From Clitopilus passeckerianus (taxonomy: Eukaryota; Basidiomycota; Agaricomycetes; Agaricales; Entolomataceae), in NCBI GenBank assembly GCA_944990035.1, contig CALYLX010000057.1, forward strand, positions 310,001 to 374,000: DNA of 64,000 bases. Reading direction: 5' to 3'. Position numbers and translations under genes: made by a program. Of the stretch, positions 31,404 through 43,622 are shown piece by piece (within the stretch, counting starts at the first letter, position 1; each line of letters begins with the position of its first letter). The notes below the pieces were generated by a model, which had not been told where the DNA came from, ran no database searches, and saw nothing but the letters and a program-made list of their open reading frames with translations.

Positions 31404-33655
31404 CTACATACATTGGACTGACATTTGCGGGGAAGCCCCAGGAGAAGGCGTAAATGCTGAGCTGTTATATTCAGAGTATTCCCCAAATTCAGAAGCGGAC
31501 ATTGCCTTGGGCTTTAACCCCTTGAAAATGTTGAGGAGGCACTGGTGCTCTTCTTGTTTGGCGTCATCTGTAGGGTCAAAATGAGCACGATCAAAATCAA
31601 CGATGAAAACTTTGCCATAGGCATCCATCAAGAGATTCTGAGGGCGCATATCCCTGTGGGCGATACCAGCTTTGTGTATATCAGATAGGATCCCCTCGTA
31701 CGCTTGCCTAATCATGAAATGGATCAGTACGCTCTGGTGGTTTAACGGGTGGAGACCCACCTTTGCTCAGGGGGAAGAACCCAGCTGTCACTGCTTTCGC
31801 GGTCGAACCTCCCAGGATAGAGAGCATAGAGGCTTTGGCCAGCGTCACCCATCGCAAGCATGAGAGCACCAGTACTGGTGTCCCTGAAAAGGCCATACGC
31901 TCGAGGTACGCCCTCTACGGCAGATTGCAGAAGCCTCGTGTATATCGTAAACTCTCTTGATAGCCTTTTGCATTGGATCGAGGAGAACGCGATTTTAACG
32001 ACACAGTCGATAGATTGGATTGCCTCCCCGATCTGGATCTCAAGAGTAGCCTTGTGAACAATCCCAGTCCCACCTCTGGCGAGTTCTGAGGTGAGTGTCA
32101 GAAGACAATAATCTGTGGGACCTATAGTTTTTTGAGAAACCGACGGTCCGGGCGGGCCGTGTTCGTAGCGAACGAACAGGACTGGTGCCGGAGAACAATA
32201 GCAGTGGTAATCTGCCATCATCAGAAGTACCTCACGCTTCCGAATTTCTGGAATTACGACCTTATACCATCGTTAATACAAATTTTACCAGTCGATTTCT
32301 ATGCTTACCTCCCGAAGCAGTTGTTGTTCCTCCTCACGGTGAGTTCGGGATCGCGTTAGCCTGCCCACAAAACCATAAGAGGTGTGGCCGAGGCGACGAG
32401 GAACACGTTCGAATGCATCGTTAAGGCAAGCAAGATACAGGCCAGAATGGATCGAATGATTGGCAGGTTTGGAATTCCAAACATTTATCAACGGGGAGAG
32501 GAAAAGAGTTTGCGTCACTCTATCGCGTATTCCAATGCGTTCATAACTACCTGAATGGAAGACGATGAAGGTGCAGTTAGCGGCGACTGCTCTAGTCCAA
32601 GCCTGACGTCTGGCGTAAGCAAAGAAGATATATTTCGGGAGGAAACCACTCACACGTCGCAAAAGAATAGGTATTAGTTCATCTTCCTGAATATTTGTTG
32701 GCCCATCTGTAGGGTGAAGTGCAACAGGGGTGAAGTGACTGTGCTTAGGCACCGCCTTGTGCTCCTTCGTTGTTCTTTTCCTATCAGATTTACGGACTGT
32801 ATTCCGAGGACGGCTGTCACTCTCTGTGCTCGCAAGTGAAGTGTTGAAAGCTCCGTCGTCATCAGAAATCAGGCCGTCAGCCAAGCGGGAGTTGGACATG
32901 TCTCCTGTGTATATAGGTTTGACATTCTCCGTGCGCCAAAAGAATCGGTCCGTCGGGGATGGTATGCCGGAAATGGAGGGGTATTTATCCATCTTTTCCA
33001 GGATATCCTTGGCCACCGATGAATCGTCGTAAACCTGGAAGATGGCCAGAGAAGGCGAATGCACTCTACTCCGGAGTAGGCGTTTCTGAAGACTTGAGGG
33101 GAGGTCATTCCATGCGTCTCCCATTTGATCCGCGGTGCAAAGCTGAAGACAATAGCTATCCGTTAGAAATGGATATTCAATGTCGTCGTCACTTTTCAGG
33201 GGCTTTAGCTTAAACACGGTTTTCCAAGCGTGTAGATTGGGGTGGAAATGGATAGTGGTCGCGAGGGTGCCGGCATAGAATGCCGTCTCGAAGTTGTATC
33301 GGTCTTGGACATTAAAAGACACGGGATGAATACCTTCCCGAAATCGGGAATCTCGAATGCGCTTGTTAGGGAAGCGGGTCTGTCGACCTGTTGTCGAAGG
33401 AAGTGGGATGGCATGTTCCTCAAGTTCGAGCAAGTCATGCTGGAGATGCTGATTCAGTCGTCCTGGAAGGGATGATAAGATCCTTACTTGCTTCAGGGAT
33501 ATATTTTCAGCAAGATGCTTATCGTAGAAAGTGAGTGTTTTTGGGAGTGTTGGGAACGAAGAAGGTATGGCGTCTGAGAGGTCGTACTTGTAGGGATTTG
33601 ATTCCAAAAACTCTTGGAGTCCTTTCTTGGTTGTGTCGTCAGAGCCACCCGACAT
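31404..33655 (-). CDS. protein kinase-domain protein (catalytic motifs intact) with conserved N-terminal region
   Basis: Three exons: 33655-32309, 32260-31761 and 31707-31404, totalling 716 aa. Residues 1-450 contain a conserved segment (RQAWTRAVAANCTFIVFHSG, LINVW, SGLYLACLNDA) shared with the next gene upstream. The C-terminal kinase domain has a glycine loop (LARGGTGIVHKATLE), the VAIK-type lysine (CVVKIAF), an alpha-C glutamate (LSREFTIY), the catalytic loop HRDMRPQNLL and a DFD metal motif. It is therefore likely an active Ser/Thr-type kinase. The neighbouring paralogue to the right, on the same strand, has a degenerate kinase. Such fusions in fungi are poorly characterised; some resemble Crinkler-type effectors (inference). 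Confidence 0.75.
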
Positions 33656-34080
33656 TCTGACTCGTGTTCCAGGTGAGTCACAAAGCTTGAGCTTGAGCTA
33701 TAACATCGCCCGATATTTGAATTGACAGTGCTGAATGAGTGTCATTCAACTGTTCAATCAAAATCACGTGAATTGTAGAACCTGTTCCCACGGACCTTGG
33801 CGGACGGGCCGAGGCCTGATCATCATCATGTCTTGCTGCCCCATGCGAGATACTTCAAGCTTCATTGTAGTCGCACGAATTGCTTACCAAGGAACATTAC
33901 TTGCTGGATATTTAGTGTGATGGGGTCTAGCTGTGTTTTGTTATATGAAATGACATTCACGCCGGACGTTTTAGAAACACCTGATGTATTCAGCCAAATG
34001 CGTCGTGTACATTGTATATCGAGTCGTCACGATGTCTACAAGGGTAATCCCCGAAATTGCCCGCAAAAAGGACCCCTCGA
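33656..34080. other. intergenic between the two kinase-type genes
   Basis: A 425-bp stretch between tandem minus-strand genes. I see no gene or repeat; it should contain the promoter of the gene at 31404-33655. Confidence 0.4.
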
Positions 34081-36612
34081 TCAATGTTCGAGAAGAGACT
34101 CATTTATGTGGTCCATCATGGTGTGAGGATACGGGGGAATGTCCAACTTGACCCGGGAAGTGAGCCGTGGCTCGGGTATTTGACTAGTTTCCCTGCACAA
34201 TTGGAGAAAAATCCCGTTCAACGTCGAAATTTCGTTGCATTTTAGCCTTTCCGCCGCCCTTCCTAACTTAGCTCGCTGGTGTTTGTCCGGACAGCTTTCC
34301 TGGTTCAGCTCTGGAAGCTGCTTGGATTTTGCAAAGGAAGTGAGAGCAACTCGAAGTTGGCGGTGGTATTTTCGGAAAAGCAAATGTCCAGAGTGAAGGG
34401 AGCTATGGAGGACACCAGCTTCGTGGAAGGCATTGAGTGCTTCCTGGTATGCAGGGCTTTGTCATAGATCAGCCAACCGTAAACTCTAATACGAGAACAG
34501 TGCTTACAGATATTGATGTCGTTCTTGCTTTCGCAGGTCCCTCGGAACATCCCTGATGGAACCGCCGACATCCTGCAGGACCAATATAGCTGTCGAAGAC
34601 CGTGCTAATGGCCGGTGGAAGAACCCATAGCAATTCGGAATGAAGGGTCTGGTCCGGGGATTTTGGGCGAGCAGAGCATACATTGTCGCTTCGTGTTGTA
34701 AGTCAGCGAAGGTGGTGGGATCATCCGCGATCTTAACATAGACGCGCGGCAAGACTCCAGGGAATCCCTTGAATTCTTGACTCCCAAGCTGCAGCGTACC
34801 GATAAAAATTCTCCCACTTCCGCCCTCAACTCTGACCGTCAAATGAAGTTGAATGATGTCGTCTAGCCCAGGGCGATTGTATGGCGGGTAACGAACGTAA
34901 TCGCTATCAGAGATAGGGACGTGGCGCCAGTCCGGGCGTTTCTCGAGCCAAGTTTTTGGAAAGCTAACCAACAGCTTGTCGGTGAAGCATATTTTGGTGC
35001 GGATCTTCGTTTGTTCAAGTGTCTTTTCTTTCCTGGAAATTGACACTTCCTCATCGTGGGACGAGGGACTCGGGGGTAAGCGATGCGACTTCACCGCCAT
35101 GAACCGTATCCAGGCGTCCCGAATCCCAGCGAGATAGAGCCCCGTTTGTAGGCGTCCGTAATCCGAAGAAAACACCTCAATAAGTGGGCCAAAATAAGCC
35201 GTTTGATTCTGACGATGTCGATAGCAAGGGATCTCATAATTCCCGGCCTGTATTATGAAGAAGGTCGTATCGTTCAGGACCGCTTGATCCCAGGCCTGTC
35301 AAAGACGGTAGACAAATCGTCAGTGGTGGTTAAACTCAGAAAGTGAATAAACACTGACCTGCTGAACAATGTGCCGAGCCTTCATCTCGTGGTTACTAGT
35401 GACCTTGAGATTGGGCCAAATATCAGTCCAAAAAACGGGTTTTCCATCGTTCGCGAACACTGCGGGGCAAACAGCCAGATGGGATGGAGTGTCGGGTCCG
35501 ACAGTACACTTGATTGAGAGCGTATTTTGATCCAAGCCATTGGCTTTCGCATGCCGTACGCGGCACCTGTCGTCGTTGCCCTCCGCAAGATACTTGCAGC
35601 GTATCCAAGAGAAATGTCCCGGATTCGTAAGCCTCATGAGAGCTGTCATGAGCTCTGGACTACCGCAACGCAGGTTTTTGAATTCCCAGGAGACCAGCTC
35701 CACGCCATTCAATAACTCTGCATACTCCTGGGCACGAGGAGTGACCCCAGAGCTGCTTGTTGCTTCGGGCTTGAACCGGAGGAACCCATCAGCGACGCCT
35801 CTGGATGTGCCTTTCTTGGGTTCGACGGTCCATCGCAGCTGGCCAGGGCTCCAGTTCGAATAGCCCATTTCTAGCGTAGCGGCTATTTTAGGAACCTCCG
35901 TCCCAATGGTTTTGGAATAGTAGGTGACGATGGAAGCCTCTCGAGTGATGTCTGATCCTTGCTCCTTCAGATCTGCCTCCCATTCGTCCATGAGATACCA
36001 TTCGCCCAATGGAGGCAGAGTGCCATTCTGATGGCGTTCCATTAATGCGCTGTCCGCAATATTGCGAAGGTTATCGGCGAGGTCGGGGCAGTAGGCGACG
36101 TGTTTAAGAATGTGCTGGGGGTCTATATGCATGTCTCGAACTTGCGGAGGTCGCGTCTGATCGCTATCGGTATGCCCCTTCGCTTCTTCTAACTTCGGGG
36201 GAGAATAGTTGAAGAAATCAATAATTTCTGCATATGTGGAATTGCTTTCGGAGGCGGTAGGCAACGCATTGGTTGAGGTAGATGATACGTGACTATGAGA
36301 GGGCGGAAGTTGGACGGAATGTTCCGCCTCAGGACATGGAGATAAGGAAGCGCGGATACTCGTAGGTGTGGGTGGAAACACCAAGGGAGCGTTGTATGGG
36401 GAAGTCGGGAATTTGTTTGACCCAGTTTTACAGGGGGTATGGTCCAGCTGGGCTTTCCGAGCGCGTGCGCAGTCCGGAGAGGCACTTGAACGCCTGCTGT
36501 GAGAGTCAGAAGCTAGGGCACACAATTTTGAGCTTTGGTTTCACCAATCAAATGTTATAGACTTACGAGGGGTTGGTAGATCAGAATAAATAGTATGTTG
36601 TGCCCGGGACAT
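34081..36612 (-). CDS. possible nuclease-pseudokinase fusion protein
   Basis: Exons: 36612-36567 (MSRAQHTIYSDLPTP), 36512-35359, 35295 to about 34518, and about 34455-34081. Residues 225-330 contain RGVADGFLRF and then ELVSWEFKNLRCG, a D...ExK spacing (about D257, E292, K294) like PD-(D/E)XK nucleases. The segment after it (AWDQAVLNDTTFFIIQAGNY, LIEVF, TGLYLAGIRDAW) is homologous to the gene at 31404-33655. The kinase-like domain keeps a glycine loop (EGGSGRIFIG), lysine (VYVKIA) and alpha-C glutamate, but the HRD region reads GVLHSSLHSGHLLF and the DFG region LTSFAKSK, so it is a predicted pseudokinase. The last intron joins one base out of phase with the only GT-AG pair I can find (donor GTAAGC, acceptor ACCAG), so the 3' part may be frameshifted. 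Confidence 0.6.
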
Positions 36613-39496
36613 TCTCGTGTCGGAAAAGGAGTGCTTGCTTATGGATTTTCTGGTCGTCGGCCTCGTTGAGGTGTAAAATGTGAAAGCGTTAAGGGGTGCG
36701 TGAAAGAGTGTATAAAAAGACGGTGTCGAGCCAGAAGAGATAGCCTGCGATCGTGAGGAAGAGAAGTATGAGGGGAACTGTATGAAGACTGAATCAGAAT
36801 TGCCCTCATTTAAAGGAGAGATAACCTCAATTACCATATTCGAAGTTTCCCCCAAAAACCAAATGACTGTCTCATGGAAAGAGGGGAAAGATGGCTTGAC
36901 GTAGGTTTAGGCCGCAGGTCGGTAGGGTTATCAGACGGTTGCCTGACAGGTTGGCGATGGGCTGAGCAACTCATTGTCTGCCTTGTTTTTCAGGGAGGGG
37001 AACGATAGGCGCTCATTTGCGTCTGTGGGTGCTTGTGGGTCCTCGTTGGATGTGGATGTGTCGGTATGAGAGGACAAGCCCATCAGATGACGGAGCAGTT
37101 GACCACGTGTGATCATGTTCCCGATCCAATACAAGGCATCCGTCGATTTCGGACGTTGTACAAATTGTATGTATTCAAAAATACAAGTACATGCCGTAAG
37201 GCGGCAGCTTGAAGTTGGAAGCCGAAGTACACACCTACCAGCTACATATGTCGATGGATGGAAATACTTTAGAAACAATCATGACGGCGGGGGTACACGG
37301 TGGCTCTCGACTTGAAGATTTCTCAGACTCCACCCTTGGTAAGCGGTTGAGAGCCTCAGGTCCAGCCTGAGCTAAGCCATTGGAAAGTTCAACAAATCCA
37401 TTTTTGTAGATGTGGGTGCCCTATGAATTAAATCAATGGAGAATTTGGGGACACAAATAAAGGGCGGATGAAAGCTGGAAAATATCACCCGACAGGACAG
37501 GGTGCTCTCATTGTGATTTAAGCGCGATACAAGTCTTATCCCAACTTGTTGCCTCAAGCGATGCCAGTCATATGTGCTTGTAGACCACAATAGAATAGCG
37601 CCTGACAGACAGCTGTCCACACCCACTACAAATAGCAACGGGCATCCCTTCCCAGAGAAAAACAAGCGGGGCGACAGCCCTTGATTGTCTCCTCTGCCGA
37701 GCTGGTTTACGACGTTACAGCGCACATGAATCATTCTGTGGTTGCAATCGTATTGAATCCATTCCCCTGGGGAAGTGTAGAGTCAGAGAACTATCGGGGG
37801 GAAGGGCCATATGCTGCATACAGTACAGAGCACCAATTCTCATATTTTGCGTTATCAAGCAGAAGACTATTTCTAGGACTCATGCAGCAGTCAAATGTGA
37901 GAGGACATTCCCACTAACGGATAGAACACGCAAGTTTGGGTCTTATTGCTGATACAGAAGTCCATACATTCCGCTTTCCATCTTGGAACAAAGACTGGGC
38001 TTCGGTAGCGCAAGATCTTCAGGGTCTGTAGTGGAGAATAGCTTGGTTGTTGTGGGTCCTTGTAGGTCCACATCCATCCAAGTTGCATTTGGAACTCCGA
38101 AACCTCTAGGCTAGACGCTGAGTCATATCCCATTCCGGTGAACCCATCCCAATCGCCCAAGTTCGTCAGATGCTTGCTACCAGAAGTCAGGATGAGAACA
38201 AGGAAACAAAAAAGACAGATTACAAGCGACGTCAGAGAAGCCTAATGATCTTTGTAGTCGCAATGGACCCACAGGGCAACACAACTCGTGCCGTCATTGT
38301 TAAGAAGGCAAAGCTTTGTGGTCCACATCCGATTAATCGTTAATCCAAACGATCCTGACCTGGCCGTGGCTGCTGGGGGCTTATGCTCCGCCAACGAGTG
38401 TCACATGCTGCGTTTAGGTCTCACCTACAGGTGTCTGTAGCTGTGCTTTTGTTCTTCCACGTTCTGTGTCTATACCTATCCGAATTTCGGGCACCGACCA
38501 GGATGGAGCATGAATATTCATGAATAGGCGACTCGGATGTGGCCACAACACTTTGATCCCAGCTCAAGGCACAAATCTCTAGTTAAGAGCGTTGGAAAAG
38601 TTCGTACGAGGATGCGGAGACTGTCATTCGGCGGGCCATTACCATCCCTTCAATGGTGCTTCGTAGTCATTTGCAGTTGAAGGCTTACCGTTTAAGGTCA
38701 GCAAAGCACTTGCAGTACGAGTTCTGGATGAATACTCTTGGACCCAGAATCGGAGTACCGGGGCGATAACATAGAACAATAATACATGGCTATGGGCGTT
38801 AGGAAAAGTCCGATAAGATATCAATCCCTAGGAGTTAGTTCCCTAGCCGTGCTCTCAGAGGTGAAAGGTGGAGCTCGATTTATCTCGGGAATTTTGAGCA
38901 TTACGACTCTACATTATCGCATCTAGCACTTTCATGTGCTTCATTCAACTCGGAATTCCTCGCAGATATCGCCCGGCCACGTTGACCGCGTATACAAACG
39001 TAGACTCGTAATGCAGGAGCTGTACGATTCTGCCACGCCCGAACAGCTTCAACCACAGCATAGCACAGATCCCCACTGTCGTTGAACGGAACTAATGCCG
39101 TATCCGCACTATTCTCAGTCCTGGATTGCCCAGGTCGTTCTTCGTACCTCAAGCCTGTATACAAACGTCGGCTCGTGACGCTGAAGCTCGACAGCTCCGC
39201 ACATTGAAGTTGAATCCATGCCTCTGCCCCGAACTCAGAAGGATACCACCGGATATGCAATAATAGTACGTCACTATCATCTATTTGCAAACAACGAAAC
39301 ATGCTTTTCAGAAAGCCAGAATATATGGATCTAGAGTAGGGGTTACGGACGAGCTCGATCAAGCAGAAGTATATACCAACTCGACGAAAGTGGGGATGAT
39401 ATTCTACGAAGGAGACCTTTTATAAAAATAGAAAGAAAAGCGAAAGAAGCCAAAAATATCTTCATCCTACACAGCGTTGGATAGCGAAGCAATAAA
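36613..39496. other. long intergenic region
   Basis: About 2.9 kb. Minus-strand frames at 37372-37734 (ATG start, 120 aa, unrecognised) and 38901-39303 (133 aa from ATG, unrecognised) are possible but unsupported. No repeats with clear ends were seen. Confidence 0.4.
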
Positions 39497-41237
39497 TCAA
39501 GCAGCGATAAAATGAAGGCGAACATGTTGGCCAAGGTTATCCCGACGACTAAAAGACTTCTGGCACCCTTCATATGGGCACGGGTAGGCTAGAAAGAAAC
39601 AAAATCCCAATCAGCAAAAGCTTCAACAACAACACAAGACGACGGAACAACTTACGTTTCTCATGGGTATGAATGCTCCGAATATGCCTCTTGAGATGTT
39701 CCCCTCTAACGAAGCACTTCCCGCACCCCGGAACACTGCAAACGAACGACCGCTCCCCGGTCCTCGCGCCGCCCCTCCCTCCCCGTCCTCTGCGACTAGA
39801 AGTTCCACGAGCAGGCTTCACAACTTCATCCTCCTCCTCGTCGTCTCTACCTCCATTTGAACGAGAAACTTGCGTATCCACATAAGGCACCTTCCTCCCC
39901 CGACTCTTCTTCGTAAGATGCGGAATTGGAATCGGGATAGGTATAGTCGAATTCTTGCGAGCCTTGGGTTCCACCTCGGATTCGTCGCTGGTGCTGGCGG
40001 ACGAAGCTTGAGCAAGTCGAAGGGCATCTGCAGCGCTTATCGCCTGAACCACCGCTCCTTTCCCTCCTCCTCGTCGCTTGTTCCTGGAGTTCCTGGACCT
40101 ATAGTGGTTACGAGGCGTGTACGAGTCGGAATAGTCGCTCCCCGAGAAGGCAGGGGAGGGAGAACGGGAGGGCAGATACATATCTTCATCGTCTACTTCA
40201 CTCTCTCCATCCTCTGCGTCCGACTGATTGGCTGTTCCTCTGGCAGGGTCGAAAGGAACGATCCTAGGCCTCTTCATCGCCGGTAGGAATCCACCTTCAC
40301 TAGGGCTGGAAGGTACAGAAGGCGAATAGGCCCGGGGACGTTTGCTAGTATGTGTGGTATGCTGACCAACAGGCCTCGCAGGCGGAATCCCCTCGCTATG
40401 AACACCCAGCGCACCCATTGAGCTGGTCCTTAACCCAACCGCAGGGCTCCTCGCCTGACCCTGGCCGCCAGTCTTAATCGGACTGGGAATGTACGCCGCC
40501 GTGAGCTCAGAGAGCGGGACACAGCGACGATGGCCTTGGGGGAGGTCGGGAGACTCAATGTGGGATGTCATGTCCGAATGAGATAGGACTAAAGGGTATG
40601 GCTTGACGACCGCCGCTTTTGGGGTGAAATAGTTGGCAGAACCACCCATGGATGGCGTAGCGCGGGGTGATAATTCGTGGTATGGCATATTCAACGCACG
40701 GCGGCTGGGCGAGGTGAACGAAGACGGAGAAGACGAATGGCGGTCTTGCTGTCCCCCAAGGCCGAGGGCGGGATGAACCAGTTGAAGAGGTGGGAGAAGC
40801 GAGAGCGAGGAATGTCCATCCGCGCGCTGCCAACGCCCATCATCAGGTGTAAACCCCGTAGGATAAAGCAAATTACTCTCGCCAGAGGCAGGGCTGCCGG
40901 TATCATCGCTAGACGCAGGGTATGAATGGTCGGAAAGCGGAAGGTCCAGCTCTGGTCTATTCAGGTCGAGGTCGAAGTTGTGGCTCGTATGGCTAGTGAG
41001 GCTGCCATTCTTGGCACCATGACCGAAATCCTGCGAGCCCCAGGACAAATCCCCGGGGAGGTGAGCGTGGTGGTGATGCTCGAGAAACCCAATATCGCCT
41101 TCCTCGCCGAATTCAAATTCGTGTCCGTGCCATGGGGAATCGGGATGGGAGTAGAGAGAAGCTGGGAAGTAGTGCGTGAGGCTGGTATCGGCGGCGTTTT
41201 GGGGCGTGGTATCATAGGGATCCACGACGACGTTCAT
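39497..41237 (-). CDS. C2H2 zinc-finger transcription factor (Msn2/Seb1-like fingers)
   Basis: Exon 1 (41237-39656) and exon 2 (39588-39497) join in phase 1 and give 557 aa. The start is the ATG at 41237; a longer frame upstream is CT-rich leader and not likely translated. Residues 1-500 are Ser/Pro/Gly/Asp-rich and disordered, with an acidic patch (DAEDGESEVDDEDMY) and basic stretches (RNKRRGGGKG, RRGRGGRGG). Two tandem fingers end the protein: C-x4-C-x12-H-x4-H (GEHLKRHIRSIH) and C-x4-C-x12-H-x3-H (CPYEGCQKSFSRRDNLGQHV), with the intron between them. EHLKRH and RRDNLGQH are typical of Msn2/Msn4/Seb1-type stress regulators that bind AGGGG elements; the target is inference. The protein is nuclear and probably sequence-specific. 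Confidence 0.82.
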
Positions 41238-41503
41238 GACGTTCACGACAACAACAACAAGAGCGAAAGAGGTATTTGGAAAGCGTAAAACGATAGCGAA
41301 TGTTGTTAAACCCAACAAAAAGAATAGGAGAAACCAGATGCGATGCGATGTAGCAGTGGTGGAAGGAAAAGGAGATGTGTGGCCACCCGGTGGATGACAC
41401 CCAGCTGATATTTCGGTGCAAGGAATATTCCTGGTGGACGAATTTAGAATCCACGCCACCGATCATGATCATGATCGAGGATTTGGGAAGATCGACACAT
41501 TGT

Positions 41504-42050
41504 TCGTATTGGCTCCGTCTCGCAGAACTTGAACGCTGTGGCGTAAAAGAGCATCCTGCTGTCGTCCTCCCGGTTGCAGCGAATTCTGGCAGAACTTGTC
41601 TGCGTTCCTCCTGCGTGCTCCAGAACCAAATCCAGGTCTTGTTGGGCGATACCTTCCCAGCTGACGATCACGGTATAGGGGTCCATGAAGAAATATGAAT
41701 CGTCCAAGCAGAACACCACCGGCAAGACACCTGCAGGTTGCATGTGCAGCGAAAAAAGACGGGGCCTGAGGACGGATGATCGTGATCGAGGATGATCGAG
41801 AGTGTGATGGTGAGGATTTGGGGAAATGTGATGGTGAGGATATGGGAAAATCAACACTGGGAATATTGGCTCCGTCTCGCTGAAGCTGGACGCTGTGGCG
41901 TAAACAGTATCCTGCCCTCGACCTGGTTGCAGTAGCCCTCTCAGAACTTTTCCGCATTCCTCCTACATGCTCCAGGGCCAAATCCAGATCCCACCGCGCA
42001 GCACCCTCGCAGCTGCGGGTCACGGTATAGGGGCCTATGGAGAATATGAG
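41504..42050. repeat. two diverged copies of a 187-bp unit
   Basis: Copies at about 41504-41690 and 41864-42050 share blocks such as ATTGGCTCCGTCTCGC, GCTGTGGCGTAAA and CACGGTATAGGGG. On the minus strand both can read PYTV-(12-15 aa)-DLDL-LEH, so they may be relics of a duplicated coding exon, but the second halves sit in different frames. Confidence 0.6.
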
Positions 42051-42280
42051 TCGTTCGTCCATGCAACACCCCGGCGATATAACGCTGGGGTTTCGGATTC
42101 ACAAGCCCAGCACCGAAGGCTGCGCCGGTGACGGTGACGAGCTTCTTTTGGAGCCGTGCTCGGGTCCAAGATATTACGATAACGAGGTCGGATCTTGACG
42201 GGACCTCACCGCGACTTTGGTGGGCGGGTTACCGAGGCAAGACAACTCCATGTGCATCTGCATCTGCACGCCATGAGCGC

Positions 42281-42613
42281 AAGATTGCTAAATTTGGACT
42301 CGTAAGTTGATTACATCGTTGAAAAAACATGTGCAAGACTAACATCTGGACGACCTCAAACATTGGCAGTGGCATCATGGATTCTTCCCCTTCTTCGTCG
42401 TCACTTCTGGAACCCGGCAACCCAGAAACTCAATGAAATTTTCGGGACGAAGGGCTTGAGGTCCTGAGGACAAGATTGCTAAATTTGGACTTGGTAAGTC
42501 GTTTACATCGTTGAAAAACATGTGCAAGACTAACAGGATGAACGACCTCAAACGCTGGTAGCGGCATCATGGATTCTGACCGTTCTTCGTCGTCACTTCT
42601 GGAAACCCAGCCA
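42281..42613. repeat. two copies of a 144-bp unit
   Basis: Copies at 42281-42424 and 42472-42613, both starting AAGATTGCTAAATTTGGACT and containing TTACATCGTTGAAAAA and TTCTTCGTCGTCACTTCTGG. They are about 90% identical with a 47-bp spacer. Confidence 0.75.
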
Positions 42614-42685
42614 GGTCTAATTGACAAGACACATGCATTGGTGCGAATTCCGGAGATATGTCATGTCATACGATGCCCATCTGCT

Positions 42686-43622
42686 CTACGTTCCAATATC
42701 AGTTATCCAAATGTTTTCAGAACGAAACAAGAACCCACTTTTCCTTGCAGCTATAATCTCCTCCGCACATATCCACTGACACGCATCCGGCTTCCCATGA
42801 ATGGACGCTTCCCAATTCTCCAACACCTCCGAATCCGACAATATCACCAACCTCAGATCTTCATCGCCCACACCAGCCAAAGCACTCGTAGCATCAAAAA
42901 GGACCCACTCGTCCCTCACGAGGCAAAGGAGAACGAGTAACTGTGAACACGTCTCGAGGATCTGACGCAAGCCAGTTATGATATTGGGTCCATACTGGTC
43001 GATATCAACAGCGAGATGCGTCAAGTGCGGAAGCAGCTCAAACCGCGATTCATGCCCCACCCACGGCCAATCCACAATCTCCAGATGCGTCACCCGCGAG
43101 AAAAACCGATGGCTAAAATCCGGTGGGGACGTCTGCCTGAACAGCCCATACGTATTAAACGACAACCTCCGTGGTGTTAGGGAGGAGATGTAGGAAAATG
43201 GAATGGGTGGTGGGCAGGTTATGATCCAATATGCCAAGTTCTCGAGCCCCTGGCAGACTTCGAGGACGCGTTTTGCGTCGTCTGGGCGGATGTCGCCGGG
43301 GATGCAGAGGGATTTGACGGTGGAGGTGAAGAAGCTTGCGGGGCGGGTGGAGACGACTTTGAGGAAGTGGTGGCAGACGTTGGCGTTTGCTAGGGTTACG
43401 GATTCGTAGAGGATTGGTTCGACCCTGGTGGATGTCAGAAGATAATTTGCTATGAAAACTCATCAAGACTGACCAAGTCCGTACGCGTCTGGCAATCGTC
43501 ATCAAGTGCAAAGCCAAGCTCGGAGATATCTTCGCCGCAGTCTGAAAGATACACTGCTCCAGCTCTGGAGGAAATCGAGGAATCAAAAAATCATCGTCGT
43601 TGTCGTCCGACTGTATGGACAT
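42686..43622 (-). CDS. F-box-like protein
   Basis: Exon 1 (43622-43474) and exon 2 (43424-42686) join in phase 2 and give 295 aa. The start is the ATG of MSIQSDDNDDD. The N-terminus has an F-box-like PRFPPELEQCIFQTAA and IARRVRTWVEPILYES, the common Agaricomycete variant. The rest has weak leucine-rich spacing (LTHLEIVDW, HLTHLAVDIDQY). A role as SCF substrate receptor is known for the family; the target is unknown. No disruption was seen. Confidence 0.72.

Larger units (their letters stand above)
41238..42685. other. upstream region of the zinc-finger gene with two sets of internal duplications
   Basis: About 1.4 kb between the zinc-finger start and the end of the F-box gene. It contains a 187-bp and a 144-bp duplication, described separately. 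Minus-strand frames through the first pair look protein-like but are frameshifted relative to each other; no gene model was convincing. Confidence 0.45.
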
